From: Kordia algicida OT-1
GTDB taxonomy: Bacteria; Bacteroidota; Bacteroidia; Flavobacteriales; Flavobacteriaceae
NCBI RefSeq assembly: GCF_000154725.1
Contig: NZ_DS544873.1
Location: forward strand, 3,939,065-4,003,064
Reading direction: 5' to 3'
Length of the DNA: 64,000 nt
This document shows, in pieces, positions 36,713 through 46,416 of this stretch (the first letter of the stretch is position 1; each line of letters opens with the position of its first letter). Both the position numbers and the translations under genes were made by a program. The notes beneath the pieces were generated by a model. It was not told the DNA's origin, searched no databases, and saw only the letters and a program-made list of their open reading frames with translations.

Positions 36713-37486
36713 ATGCAAATATTATTTTTTCTACTAATTTTTATAATTAGTTTCAGCTCTTTAATTATTACTTTTATTGCGATTGTTAAAATTTTGAGTA
36801 ATGACTTTAATGATTCAAAACCAAAATGGATTTTAATTTCTATGATCGCTTTCATTGGTCCAGTTCTTTGGCTGACGAAAGGTAGAAAATTACTAATTAA
36901 AAAGGAGGATCAACAATTTGTTGAAAAAAAAGAGAAAATTTCTCTTAAAGAGCATTATTCTGAATTATTCAAAAATATTGGAATACCTTTAAAAGTATTT
37001 TTTCTACTTTCAGTACTTCTGATTGGATTTGGGTATTTTGCAAGGTTATTTCATATTTATTTTTTCTGGGAAAGTACATCTGTTGGATTTGTATTGTTGT
37101 TAATTGCATTGGTTAAGTTTTTTTCAGAAGACATAAGTCTTCGTATTGAAAATCAGTTAAATAAAATCTTTTGCTATGCAGTAATAGTCGTGTTGTGTGG
37201 TACTATTTTCTTTAAAATTTTAATCACTACGATTATATTCAATAGTAACGCATTTATCGCTGCTAAAAATTATCTAAAAAAGGATTCAGAGTTAATTTCT
37301 GAGATTGGTGAAATTGAATCTTTCTCTTTTCTTCCCAAAGGTAGCATGAGCATTCATAAAGATCAATATGGTACCGTTGGAAACGCAGATATGACGATCA
37401 TTATAAAAGGCAAAAAGAAATATGTTGAAAAGAATATTTTATTAATTAAAAAATTGGAAGAAGACTGGACAGTGATTCAGCAATAG
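36713..37486 (+). CDS. Hypothetical membrane protein
   Basis: A 257-residue protein with several membrane helices: about 1-25, 40-57, 98-118, 123-142 and 155-180. The C-terminal ~75 residues are soluble, with a short conserved-looking segment around GEIESFSFLPKGSM. I recognise no family. The start at the ATG 36713 is preferred to a TTG at 36692 because it opens directly onto the first hydrophobic helix. It follows the membrane-linked helicase by 57 bases. Confidence 0.65.
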   Translation: MQILFFLLIFIISFSSLIITFIAIVKILSNDFNDSKPKWILISMIAFIGPVLWLTKGRKLLIKKEDQQFVEKKEKISLKEHYSELFKNIGIPLKVFFLLSVLLIGFGYFARLFHIYFFWESTSVGFVLLLIALVKFFSEDISLRIENQLNKIFCYAVIVVLCGTIFFKILITTIIFNSNAFIAAKNYLKKDSELISEIGEIESFSFLPKGSMSIHKDQYGTVGNADMTIIIKGKKKYVEKNILLIKKLEEDWTVIQQ

Positions 37487-37609
37487 TATTAGAAAGTAAA
37501 TGGTATCGTTTTTGATGCAAATATTTCGAATGAAAAGCAAAATTTTTCTTGATGATTTCCGTTAGTAATTAACTAACTTCCAAATATTAACATTAAAAAC
37601 CGACGCATT

Positions 37610-38554
37610 ATGAAAAGTAAATTTCTAAAACTCAACAAAGCTTGTAGCGAACAATGGGACACTATGAAACCGAACGAAAAAGGTAGTTTCTGTGATGTTT
37701 GCGCTAAAAATGTGATCGATTTTACGGAATTAAGTACATTAGAAATTTCAGAAAAAATTAAAAAGTCAAAAGGAGAAATTTGCGCACGATTGACCAAAAC
37801 ACAATTGGAAACTCCGTTAATTGATCTTGAAATTCAGAAAAATTATAAGCTTCCATATTCAAATATTGCAGCGACCGTTTTGCTAGCTTCTACTTTAGCC
37901 ATTGGCAATACAGCGTACGCACAAAATGAAAAAGTACCCACAGAATTTGTTCAAAACACCGAGTTATCTTCAACCTCAAAGATCAAACGAAATCAAACAA
38001 AATCGACTCCAACAACGTCAGATGATTTTATAACTTTTAAAGGAAATGTAAAAGATTCTCAAGAAGGAAAGCCTGTAAAAAATGCTAAAATTACATTGGT
38101 TACAGTTCAAAAAATACTCACCACACATAGTCTGGAAGATGGAACATTTTCTTTAGAAATTCCTGTAGATTGTATAGACGATGCTAACGTGATTAGAGTG
38201 ACATATAATGTGGAAAAATCAGAAGATGGTAAAAGAGATATTCGTGTCTATGATACAAAAGATTATGTATTGTCTAAAGAAGAAATAAGTTCAGAATACA
38301 CTATAGAAGCAACGCCAATAGTATACATTCTTGGTGGTATTGGTGGACATTATGTAGAAAAAGATCCTGTAATTCTTCAAAACCAGAAGCGAATCAGTTA
38401 TAAAGACTTTAGAAAAGCACAATATGGAAAGAAAAGTAGTTGTAATTTAGAAAATAAGGATGTAATGTATTTTGAAAGAGCAGCAGCTGTGGCTATATAC
38501 GGAAAAGAAGCCGAAGCAGGTTTGTATATTTTAGTAGATAAGCCTACGAAATAA
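37610..38554 (+). CDS. Membrane protein with Cys-motif N-terminus and carboxypeptidase-regulatory-like domain
   Basis: A 314-residue protein. The N-terminus carries a conserved-looking set ACSEQWDTM...GSFCDVCAKNVIDF (about 11-43), seen in many Flavobacteriaceae proteins, then a membrane helix near 85-103. The rest includes a CarboxypepD-regulatory-like domain (about 142-200, with FKGNVKDSQEGKPVKNAKI) and a plug-like end (AAAVAIYGKEAEAGLYIL) reminiscent of TonB-linked proteins. Its 3' end overlaps the convergent TPR gene by 11 bases. Role unknown, possibly an anti-sigma-like envelope sensor. Confidence 0.75.
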   Translation: MKSKFLKLNKACSEQWDTMKPNEKGSFCDVCAKNVIDFTELSTLEISEKIKKSKGEICARLTKTQLETPLIDLEIQKNYKLPYSNIAATVLLASTLAIGNTAYAQNEKVPTEFVQNTELSSTSKIKRNQTKSTPTTSDDFITFKGNVKDSQEGKPVKNAKITLVTVQKILTTHSLEDGTFSLEIPVDCIDDANVIRVTYNVEKSEDGKRDIRVYDTKDYVLSKEEISSEYTIEATPIVYILGGIGGHYVEKDPVILQNQKRISYKDFRKAQYGKKSSCNLENKDVMYFERAAAVAIYGKEAEAGLYILVDKPTK

Positions 38555-39770
38555 AATTAAAAATCCACGTATATACGACCATCATTCCCAATACAATACC
38601 ACCAACGAGCATTACATCGTTGGTGAATAAAGTTCCAAAAATTCCAACGCAAAGCATGGCAATTCCGTAGAAAAGTCCAGTGAGTTGCGCTTTTTTGCTT
38701 TCTTTTAAAAATGATCCTGGTAAAGGTAATAATGCACAGAAAAAGGTAAATCCTAACAGCATAAAAAGTTGATTTCCAGTGATGAAAAAGGCGACAACTC
38801 CCAAAATTCCTGCAAGTGTCAATCCACCAAAAGCGTAACCGCTATATTTTTCTTTGTCTGTAAGCAAATATTTTCCATAAGAATCTGCCAATAAAATGGT
38901 ATTGGATAACGATTCCATAATCCATCCGCCAAGAACGAAAATCAAGTATACAATGACTAACGGAATGACTAGATAAGTCAAATCGGAAGCTCGTAATAAT
39001 TTGATTCCAACACGATACGCCACATACAAACCAATGATAAAAATCCATTGATTTTGAGACGATTGTTTGCTCATCCAAAAGGCATATTTTAAATACCATT
39101 TGTACAAAAAGTTCTTCGATTTTAAAGCTGTTGCCATACCTTCATGCGCATATTGCATGTTTGGATTGAGTTGTAAAGCTTGTTTAAAATGATGCAAAGC
39201 TTTTTCAGTATCGCCATTTTCCAATGAAACCCAACCTACATTGGCGTGTGCATAATCATCTTCTGCGTTATCGTATAAAATATGCTCTACAGTTTCATTG
39301 GCTTCTTCCTTTCGATTGAGCTTGGTAAGCAAACGCACACGAATGTTTAAACATGCTGTATTTTTTGGATCGAGTTGCAAACCTTCATTGACAAAATGTA
39401 AAGCTTGTTCAAACTTTTTTTTATCCATTAATAACGCGCCTTTAAATCCGAAATAATCTGCTTGATACGGATCTAACTCAATACTTTTGTTTACCAATTG
39501 CAATGCGTGATAGATATTTTCTCTCCGTGAAGCAATTTGCGCTTTTAGGAAGAATAAATTCCCTTCGTTTGGTGTTTCATGCAATAACTCATCAAGCACT
39601 TTTGAAGATTTATCGTAGTCCTGAATGTTAAAAAAGCAAAGAGCCAAATAGTATTTGCTCGCGTAATTGTGAACACTTTCAGAAACGGCTTGTGTCAAAT
39701 ACGTAATAGCTTCTTGAAAACGTCCTAATTCGAACAATTGTACACCGCGTTGATGATTTTTTGATTCCAT
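38544..39770 (-). CDS. TPR membrane protein
   Basis: A 408-residue protein. About 220 N-terminal residues form six or so TPR repeats (for example LDPYQADYFGFKGALLMDK), followed by membrane helices from about 240 to 405. Its start overlaps the stop of the AAA+ gene by one base (TAATG), so it is translationally coupled to that ATPase. A TPR scaffold in the membrane beside a TPR-AAA+ protein suggests a shared complex. Targets are unknown. Confidence 0.85.
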   Translation of the reverse strand: MESKNHQRGVQLFELGRFQEAITYLTQAVSESVHNYASKYYLALCFFNIQDYDKSSKVLDELLHETPNEGNLFFLKAQIASRRENIYHALQLVNKSIELDPYQADYFGFKGALLMDKKKFEQALHFVNEGLQLDPKNTACLNIRVRLLTKLNRKEEANETVEHILYDNAEDDYAHANVGWVSLENGDTEKALHHFKQALQLNPNMQYAHEGMATALKSKNFLYKWYLKYAFWMSKQSSQNQWIFIIGLYVAYRVGIKLLRASDLTYLVIPLVIVYLIFVLGGWIMESLSNTILLADSYGKYLLTDKEKYSGYAFGGLTLAGILGVVAFFITGNQLFMLLGFTFFCALLPLPGSFLKESKKAQLTGLFYGIAMLCVGIFGTLFTNDVMLVGGIVLGMMVVYTWIFNFIS

Positions 39771-41062
39771 TACTTTTTGATTTTTAAATAGGCTAAAATA
39801 TCATCATATAATCCGCTATCATTGGCGTACAACGCATAGTTTTTAGAAGATACAAACCATTCTTTCGTGCTTGGTTTTACTTTTTTGATTGCTTTTAATA
39901 TGTCTTTGGTATTTAATGGTTTTGGAATGCCATCTTTGAAAGAAGCTTCTAGTTTACGTTCAATAGCAACATCAATCGCCGCTTGAATGTCTGCACCCGA
40001 AAATTCTTTGGCAGCTTTTGCCAACGCCATATAATCAATGGTTTCCGTTGGTTTTTCTTTGAGGTGAATGTTGAATATTGCCGCTTTTGCTTCCACATCT
40101 GGTGGCGATACAAATATGATGCGATCAAAACGTCCTGGACGACGAAACGCTGGATCTAAATGCCAAGGTGCATTGGTTGCACCAAGTACAAGAATTCCGT
40201 CATTATCCGCGTCAATTCCATCTAATTCTGCTAGAAACTGATTGATAACTGATCTTCCCGAAGTTTTATTGACATCGTTACGATTCGCGCCAAGCGCATC
40301 AATTTCATCAATAAAAACTACACAAGGTTTGTTGGCACGCGCGACTTCAAAGATTTCATGTAAATTTTTCTCCGAATTTCCAATCCACATATCCAAAATA
40401 TCATTGATGCCAATGTTGATAAAATTTGCGTTGATTTCGCCTGCAGTTGCACGCGCAATATGAGTTTTTCCACATCCTGGCGGACCGTATAATAAAATTC
40501 CGCCACCAATTTTTTTGCCATAGGCTTTGTATAAATCTTGATGTTCTAAAGGCTTGATGATTTTAAGATCAATCTCCTTTTTAATGTCTTCCATACCACC
40601 AATACTTGCAAAATTAGTCGTTGGTTTTTTAAGGAATGACAAACCATCTTCATCGATAAAATCGGGTTCGCGGGTTGTATTTACTTTTAACACATTGTCA
40701 AAATCTTCGTTGTTGTAACTTGGATCAAGACTTAGTATTTCTTTATATGTTTCTTGTGCATCACTAAAATTTTCTTGATTGATTTGACAATAGCACAGCA
40801 ATTCAAGATACTTTTTTTCAGGACGTACTTTTATAATTTCTTCCAATAATACTTCAGAAGCAGTAATTTTTTGTTGTTTGTAAAAGCAACTTGCCAATTC
40901 GTATTTAGCTTCTACGTGATTTTCGTCCAAATCGATAACTTCAATCAATTGTTGTTCAGCTTCCGCGAAACTTCCTTGTTGCATGTATAATTTTGCAATT
41001 TGAAGTTTGAGCGGAATATTATTTGGGGAAAATTTTAATGCTTCTAATAAACTTTCTAACAT
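39770..41062 (-). CDS. TPR-fused AAA+ ATPase
   Basis: A 430-residue protein. TPR repeats fill about 1-125 and a Cdc48/FtsH-type AAA+ domain about 140-400. Walker A GPPGCGKT is near residue 192, Walker B VVFIDEIDA near 248, and the second region of homology is FRRPGRFDR. There is no protease or membrane segment. It is coupled with the TPR membrane protein downstream, so the two probably act together in remodelling envelope or cytoplasmic proteins. A MITE-like element lies just upstream. Confidence 0.9.
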   Translation of the reverse strand: MLESLLEALKFSPNNIPLKLQIAKLYMQQGSFAEAEQQLIEVIDLDENHVEAKYELASCFYKQQKITASEVLLEEIIKVRPEKKYLELLCYCQINQENFSDAQETYKEILSLDPSYNNEDFDNVLKVNTTREPDFIDEDGLSFLKKPTTNFASIGGMEDIKKEIDLKIIKPLEHQDLYKAYGKKIGGGILLYGPPGCGKTHIARATAGEINANFINIGINDILDMWIGNSEKNLHEIFEVARANKPCVVFIDEIDALGANRNDVNKTSGRSVINQFLAELDGIDADNDGILVLGATNAPWHLDPAFRRPGRFDRIIFVSPPDVEAKAAIFNIHLKEKPTETIDYMALAKAAKEFSGADIQAAIDVAIERKLEASFKDGIPKPLNTKDILKAIKKVKPSTKEWFVSSKNYALYANDSGLYDDILAYLKIKK

Positions 41063-41093
41063 TCGTTTAATTTTTTATCAAGATACTGACTTT

Positions 41094-41255
41094 ATACCAA
41101 ATCTACTATAAAATGCAACATATAAACTCGTTCATTTGGCATTCTAATACCTTACAAATTATTTCCGTAGCTAAGGCTATGCAAAGCATTCGCGGCGTTT
41201 TATAATGTCAAAGCAACTTCGCTTCTAAAGTCCCATTTTATAGTAGATTTGGTAT
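41094..41255. mobile_element. MITE-like element with 22-bp terminal inverted repeats
   Basis: A 162-base segment with perfect 22-bp inverted ends: 41094-41115 (ATACCAAATCTACTATAAAA type) and 41234-41255. The interior has no reading frame of note. The right end overlaps the last base of the stop codon of the thioesterase gene. No target-site duplication is evident. A large mRNA hairpin is an alternative reading. Confidence 0.55.
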
Positions 41256-41686
41256 TATTTGTAACCGATTTCTTCCGTTAATGGAATTTTACTTTTGGCA
41301 AAATTTCCTGTTCCAAACGCAATTTCTCTGCCTTTTTCATCTACGAGAATACTTTCTGCCACAAACAAGTTTCGCGATTTGAATTTCAATGTTCCTGTAG
41401 CAGTAATCACACCTTTACTAACAGGTCGAATAATGTTGATATTGAAGGAAGTTGTTAAGACAAACGCATCTTTTACAATAGAATTTACAGCGAAAAAAGC
41501 GGCATCGTCCAAAAGCTTGAAATATACCGAACCGTGAATTGCGCCCAACGCATGAAAATACTTTGGATCAATCGTCATTTTAATGATTGCTTTTTCGTCT
41601 TCAACCATCATTTCGGTACTTTCATAAAGTTGCGTATTCATATTTGACGTTAAATACATACGCACTAATTTTTGGTAATGTTCCAT
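41255..41686 (-). CDS. PaaI-type hotdog thioesterase
   Basis: A 143-residue single hotdog domain. The HALGAIHGSVYFKLLDDAAFFA segment near residues 45-66 is the typical PaaI/YbdB catalytic region, with Gly-X-Gly-rich end. It probably hydrolyses an acyl- or aryl-CoA thioester. A MITE-like element follows its stop codon directly. It is 42 bases downstream of hemF on the minus strand and may be in the same transcript. Confidence 0.88.
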   Translation of the reverse strand: MEHYQKLVRMYLTSNMNTQLYESTEMMVEDEKAIIKMTIDPKYFHALGAIHGSVYFKLLDDAAFFAVNSIVKDAFVLTTSFNINIIRPVSKGVITATGTLKFKSRNLFVAESILVDEKGREIAFGTGNFAKSKIPLTEEIGYK

Positions 41687-41728
41687 TGTATAAAATTAGT
41701 GATTTTTATAATGAACTAGCTAATGAAA

Positions 41729-42631
41729 TTAAACCCATGCTTTCGGGTTTTTTAGTACTTCAATCAACTTCGCTTCTTCCGTTCCTTCTTCTGGATGATG
41801 ATTGTATTTCCATTGAACCGTTGGCGGTAAACTCATTAAAATACTTTCAATACGTCCGTTGGTTTTGAGTCCGAAAAGTGTTCCGCGATCGTGCACCAAA
41901 TTGAATTCTACATAACGTCCGCGACGTACTTCTTGCCAATTTTTATGCGCTTGCGTGTATTCTAAATTTTTACGACGTTCTACAATTGGCACATAACTTT
42001 TCAAGAAACTATTTCCTATTTCAGTGACAAAGTTATAACGATCTTGCATTGAGAATTCTTCGGTTTCTTTTAGGTAATCAAAGAACAATCCGCCAACACC
42101 ACGTGCTTCATTTCTGTGTGCATTCCAAAAATAATTGTCACAGGTTTCTTTGAATTTTGGATAGAATTCTGGATGGTGTTTATCACAAGCCGTTTTACAG
42201 ATGGTATGAAAGTGTGTGGCATCTTCTTCAAATAAATAATATGGTGTCAAATCTTGTCCGCCACCAAACCATTGTGTTACGATGTTTCCTTCTTCATCAT
42301 ACATTTCAAAATAACGCCAATTGGCATGAACCGTGGGAATGAACGGATTTTTTGGATGTAAAACTAAGCTCAATCCACAGGCAAAAAAATCACCTTGTTC
42401 AACCTTAAAGTTTTTGCGTAAAGCTTCGGGAAGTTCGCCGTGAACTGCCGAAATATTTACGCCACCTTTTTCAAAAATTGCTCCGTTTTCAATAACACGT
42501 GTTCGTCCGCCACCACCTTCTGGACGTTTCCAAAGGTCTTCTTGAAATGTTGCTTTTCCATCAATTGCTTCTAATGTTGTGGTAATTTTGTCTTGTAATT
42601 GATGAATATAGTTTAGAAAAAGGTCTTTCAT
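41729..42631 (-). CDS. hemF: Oxygen-dependent coproporphyrinogen III oxidase
   Basis: Converts coproporphyrinogen III to protoporphyrinogen IX with oxygen, in the cytoplasm. It is about 300 residues, the usual length, with the family's RVIENGAIFEKGGVNISAV near the N-terminus, GWFGGGQDLTPYYL-type centre (QWFGGGQDLTPYY) and ARGVGGLFFDYL. The start is the ATG at 42631; a longer frame from 42664 adds residues unlike the family. A protein of unknown function (42706) lies just upstream on the same strand. Confidence 0.96.
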   Translation of the reverse strand: MKDLFLNYIHQLQDKITTTLEAIDGKATFQEDLWKRPEGGGGRTRVIENGAIFEKGGVNISAVHGELPEALRKNFKVEQGDFFACGLSLVLHPKNPFIPTVHANWRYFEMYDEEGNIVTQWFGGGQDLTPYYLFEEDATHFHTICKTACDKHHPEFYPKFKETCDNYFWNAHRNEARGVGGLFFDYLKETEEFSMQDRYNFVTEIGNSFLKSYVPIVERRKNLEYTQAHKNWQEVRRGRYVEFNLVHDRGTLFGLKTNGRIESILMSLPPTVQWKYNHHPEEGTEEAKLIEVLKNPKAWV

Positions 42632-42705
42632 TTGGTTTATTTTAAGGAGCAAAGATAACACCAATATTGTTTAAAGTAAACTAAATAATTTGTGATGTAT
42701 ACCTT

Positions 42706-43389
42706 TTAGAAATCACTGATTTCATCAAAATCTTCTAGTTTTTTATCTTCATCTAAAAGACAAATTCCATCCGCCGCAGTAGATTCTGAAAGAACTGCTA
42801 CACAATCTATTTTTGTTTTTTCCTTGGTTTCATTCCAACATTTAGACACAAAATCTGTTAATAATGCCACTTCTGTATCATAAAATTCAGAGTCGTCGTA
42901 AAATAGGTCTTCTCCAGTTTTCTCTGTCAATTTTAGTTCATACCAAATTGTATCAAAAATTTGATGGAGCAATCTATTTAAATCGCCAGTTTCTTCTAAG
43001 CATAAATCACCAAATTTATCGAAGTCATATTCGTGATATGGTTCAATTATAAGTGAAAAATATTGTAATACATAGTAATGTACAGAATAGATTTTTGTAG
43101 TCTTTTTTGAAGGTTTATTTAAGTGCAAATCAGAAGTTTGCGCCTTATGAAACATGTTCAATATTTCATCTTTTTTGGGATGAAGTACAAATTCTGGGTA
43201 AATTTTTTCCCAATGGAATAGCATTAAATCATAGATTTCATCGAATAAAGTGACTCGCAAAGGAGATTTTTCTGTTTCCAATTCATTTTCTTTTAGCGCT
43301 TCCACTAATGACCCGTAAACTTCATTGACAAATTTCCAATGTTTACGTATTAATTCAGATTTTACATCAAAGTCTTCAATGTTGTACAT
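42706..43389 (-). CDS. Hypothetical protein
   Basis: A 227-residue, acidic, mainly helical protein with many Leu, Glu and aromatic residues and an Asp/Glu-rich C-terminal end (DEDKKLEDFDEISDF). No signal peptide or membrane helix. I do not recognise the family. It lies between the EI24 gene (43461) and hemF, 71 bases from the former and 74 from the latter. Confidence 0.65.
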   Translation of the reverse strand: MYNIEDFDVKSELIRKHWKFVNEVYGSLVEALKENELETEKSPLRVTLFDEIYDLMLFHWEKIYPEFVLHPKKDEILNMFHKAQTSDLHLNKPSKKTTKIYSVHYYVLQYFSLIIEPYHEYDFDKFGDLCLEETGDLNRLLHQIFDTIWYELKLTEKTGEDLFYDDSEFYDTEVALLTDFVSKCWNETKEKTKIDCVAVLSESTAADGICLLDEDKKLEDFDEISDF

Positions 43390-43460
43390 GGTGTGTTTTT
43401 AATAATTTTGATTAGCTTTTGTGCGCACCTAATACTATAATAGAAGTTTATTGTTTTTGA

Positions 43461-44234
43461 TTACACAGAAGTTGGCGATTGATTTTTACTAAATTTTTCA
43501 GGATGTAATTCCTTTAATGTTGTTATTGTAGAAGCTACGACAGATAATGGCAATACAATTAAAATTCCTACAAAAGGAATTAATAGGATAAGCATAAAAA
43601 CGATTCCATTACCAATCGCAATTCCTCGATGTTTGCGCACAAATTCGACGCTTTTTTTATATGAAAAGTAACGTTCTAGCGTGTAATCCATGTTTCCAAA
43701 TCCTGCGTAATAGGCTTGTACTAAGAAGATAAGAAACACAAAAATAATTCCAATTAGCGGAATAAAACTAAAGATAAAGAGTGGAATAATCCACAATATT
43801 TCCACTATTAAGTTTCGTGCATTTAGTCGAATTCCTCGTGCCAATGCAGAAGTTTGCGCTCTGAGTCCCGAACTTTGCTTGTACACACTTCCTAGAAGGT
43901 ATTTTTCTACTTTTTCAGAAACAGGACTCATAAACGGCGAAACGATTGCCATGAGCGTATGCTTAAAGATGACAATTCCTAAAGCAATTACAATTAATCC
44001 ACCAATAATATGACTAATAGTAGTTACCGTTTCTTTTCCCCACGAAAATCCCCAAATATTGGCAATAAAGTTTCCAATATTGTCCGATAAACCATAGGCA
44101 ATAAAAAGAATAACCACACCCAAAATAAAACTGATGATGACAGGAACAATAAAATATCCCCATAAGTTTAGTTTTTTAAGTAACGTAAAAGCTTTAAAGT
44201 AAGCTTGAATGCCGTTAAATATATTTTTTATCAT
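43461..44234 (-). CDS. EI24-domain membrane protein
   Basis: A 257-residue integral membrane protein of the EI24/CysZ-like family. Hydrophobic helices lie at about 20-50, 70-95, 140-175 and 205-235. The family includes sulfate transporters (CysZ), but the substrate here is not shown. It overlaps the upstream acetyltransferase gene by four bases (ATGA type), so the two are co-translated. Confidence 0.85.
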   Translation of the reverse strand: MIKNIFNGIQAYFKAFTLLKKLNLWGYFIVPVIISFILGVVILFIAYGLSDNIGNFIANIWGFSWGKETVTTISHIIGGLIVIALGIVIFKHTLMAIVSPFMSPVSEKVEKYLLGSVYKQSSGLRAQTSALARGIRLNARNLIVEILWIIPLFIFSFIPLIGIIFVFLIFLVQAYYAGFGNMDYTLERYFSYKKSVEFVRKHRGIAIGNGIVFMLILLIPFVGILIVLPLSVVASTITTLKELHPEKFSKNQSPTSV

Positions 44235-44755
44235 AATAGTCTTTCAAAATGTAAAACGTCCATAATATTTCCATGAAAATCTTCATGTCCGTCTTTGATA
44301 CGTTTGGTCAGTGTAAAGTTAAATTTTTCTGCGATACGCAAACTGCTAGGATTATCTTCTCCATTGCGAAGTACAGCTTTTTTTAAGTGTAATTCTTCTT
44401 TACAATAGGCAATCAGCTGTGTCATTCCTTTAGAAATAATTCCTTTGCCTTCGTGGTTTTCATCTATGAAATAGGCAAATTCACAAACTTTTTCTTGCCA
44501 ATCTATTTTTTTAATGATGAGCAATCCGATGGGCAATTGCGTAGTGTTTTCAACAATTTTAAAGGTATAATTTTCCTTGGCGGAAGCTTCTCTCATTTTC
44601 GTTGCAATATAGATTTCTGTAGCAACTAACGAACAATTTTCTTTGGCAGTAATTGGAAAATATTGATGCAATCGTTTGGCATTCGCCTGAATCAATTCAA
44701 AAAGCGAATTTTTATCTTTTGGCGCTAAAAGTGCTATAAAAAATGACGAATGCAT
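44231..44755 (-). CDS. GNAT-family N-acetyltransferase
   Basis: A 174-residue acetyltransferase of the RimJ/RimL type. The acetyl-CoA-binding segment ENHEGKGIISKGMTQLI lies near residues 108-124, followed by LKKAVLRNGEDNPSSLRIAEKFNF. The substrate, an amino group on a protein or small molecule, cannot be told. It overlaps the start of the EI24 gene by four bases. Confidence 0.88.
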   Translation of the reverse strand: MHSSFFIALLAPKDKNSLFELIQANAKRLHQYFPITAKENCSLVATEIYIATKMREASAKENYTFKIVENTTQLPIGLLIIKKIDWQEKVCEFAYFIDENHEGKGIISKGMTQLIAYCKEELHLKKAVLRNGEDNPSSLRIAEKFNFTLTKRIKDGHEDFHGNIMDVLHFERLL

Positions 44756-44787
44756 GTAATTTTATTTTCGTCACTAAGTTAAAACAA

Positions 44788-44824
44788 AAAAGCCATTATT
44801 CTCACAACAAGAATAATGGCTTTT
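44788..44824 (-). terminator. Terminator after the outer-membrane barrel gene
   Basis: Perfect 15-bp stem (core GCCATTATTCT) with a 7-base loop and a T run on the minus strand. It follows the gene at 44842. Confidence 0.85.
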
Positions 44825-44841
44825 GCAATTGTATTTTATTT

Positions 44842-45432
44842 TTAAAGATCAAATCCTACAGAAAACATCCAAACGCGGTTTTTGGGACTTCCATCGTCAT
44901 AAATATCGCCCAAACCTAAGTGGTAACGTGCGCTTAGTGAAATTCCAGAATTCGTTTTGAAACCTGCACCAAAATTCACTCCGTAATCAAAGCTATTTGG
45001 CTCAAATTCCTGAGTTGTATCAAACAAATTGAAATTGCTGTCAAATTCTTCTTTATGAGAAATGGCAACACCAACTTGCGGACCAACTTCCAAGAAAAAG
45101 TTGTCTCCCAAATATCCTTTTAACATTAAAGGCAAGTTGATATAATCTAGTTTTTGCGTAAACGTTCCGCCATTTGCTTCAATTTCATATCCTTGTTGCG
45201 AGTATAAAACTTCTATTTGCAATGCAATGTTTTCATTTAAAAATGATTCGCCATAAAAACCAAGGTGAAAACCGCTACGATCTCCTGTTTCTGCATCACC
45301 ATCAAAGCTAACGGCAGCCAAATTGTAACCACCTTTTATTCCGATGTTTGCTGTTTTTTTAGCGACATCTTGTGCATTTCCTGCCTGAAAAGCCAATAAA
45401 ATAATTCCGATTGTTAAAAATAATTTCTTCAT
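44842..45432 (-). CDS. Outer-membrane beta-barrel protein (PorT-like)
   Basis: A 196-residue protein with a signal peptide (about 1-20, ending GNAQ) and alternating polar/aromatic strands typical of the small PorT/OmpW-like barrel family (IGIKGGYNLAAVSFDG, ends VGFDL). Likely an eight-stranded barrel in the outer membrane. It follows the surface metalloprotease-like lipoprotein gene (45485) on the minus strand with a 52-base gap and may be co-transcribed. Confidence 0.85.
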   Translation of the reverse strand: MKKLFLTIGIILLAFQAGNAQDVAKKTANIGIKGGYNLAAVSFDGDAETGDRSGFHLGFYGESFLNENIALQIEVLYSQQGYEIEANGGTFTQKLDYINLPLMLKGYLGDNFFLEVGPQVGVAISHKEEFDSNFNLFDTTQEFEPNSFDYGVNFGAGFKTNSGISLSARYHLGLGDIYDDGSPKNRVWMFSVGFDL

Positions 45433-45484
45433 GTTGTAATTGTTTTTGTGTTTTTATTGATTGAATTGTAATTTTTTTGTGTTG

Positions 45485-46264
45485 TTACCTTCCTTCGTTT
45501 GCTTGCAAATCAGCAATACATTGTGCGTCTAATTGTGGTGCGTTTCCGCCAGAAACCATATTGGAAATTCCTGCGCCAGTTTCGGCAGACCAAAACATTA
45601 GGCAAGTATCTACATCACAATGTTTTGGATGTGCTGCATCTTCATGATCGCTTTGCAATGGTGTTCCTAAATTGGTCAAACCTAACAAATGTCCAAACTC
45701 GTGTGTAATGACTGTGGTTTCTAAAATAGTTCTATTTGGTTCAAATGGTTCATCACTCAATTCCTGAATGGTTTGCTCATAAATTACAAACGAAGTGTTT
45801 CTGTATGCCGTTCCCAACACAACACTATTTCCTGAATTGCTTTCGGAAGGAGCATCTGCAAAAAATGCCCAAATTACAACTTCGTTTTCTGTATTGTAAT
45901 TCATACGGTGTGTTTCTTCAAGTGCCACAACATCTTCAATGGTATACGAGGTATTTCCAGGTGCTTCAATAGCGGTCAATGTTGTGCTAATTCCATCTGG
46001 TTTAAACGTACGTTGTTGTAAAAAAGTAGTAAAATTATTTATGGCAGTTTGTGAAGGTTCAAAGCCTTGTACGTATACAATTTCTACAGAAAGACGTGTG
46101 TAAGTATTGTCAGATAAAATATCATTGGCAGAGCTTCCAACCGCTTGTTGATTGGCTACCATAGGATTTGTCGGTGTTGTTCCATTTCCGTTATTTTCTT
46201 CCGAATCACTAGAGCAGGCGATGAATGATAAAATGACAATATAAGGGAATATTTTCTTTAACAT
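45485..46264 (-). CDS. Lipoprotein zinc metalloprotease
   Basis: A 259-residue protein with lipobox FIACSSD near residue 17. The zinc site HEFGHLLGLTNLG lies near residue 190 (HExxHxxGL), with further His and Cys residues (DHEDAAHPKHC) that could supply the third ligand. Family is metzincin-like, M10/M12-type or an unnamed Bacteroidota membrane metalloprotease. The ATG at 46264 is preferred to a TTG at 46279. It lies between the beta-barrel gene and the large lipoprotein at 46417. Confidence 0.8.
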   Translation of the reverse strand: MLKKIFPYIVILSFIACSSDSEENNGNGTTPTNPMVANQQAVGSSANDILSDNTYTRLSVEIVYVQGFEPSQTAINNFTTFLQQRTFKPDGISTTLTAIEAPGNTSYTIEDVVALEETHRMNYNTENEVVIWAFFADAPSESNSGNSVVLGTAYRNTSFVIYEQTIQELSDEPFEPNRTILETTVITHEFGHLLGLTNLGTPLQSDHEDAAHPKHCDVDTCLMFWSAETGAGISNMVSGGNAPQLDAQCIADLQANEGR

Positions 46265-46416
46265 ATTAATGTTTTTCAAAGGTGTAAAATTATAAGATAC
46301 TCAAATTTTTATTAACTCATTCAAGATTAATTGTTATCTCAAAAACGAACAATTGCCAACGAATTGACAATTGTTCTACCATAACATATACGGCAAATTG
46401 GGGGAAATTGGATTTC

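Noticed and set aside
46265..46279. TTG start giving five more residues for the metalloprotease lipoprotein
   Set aside because: The ATG at 46264 opens directly onto the signal sequence with the lipobox and is the more usual start.
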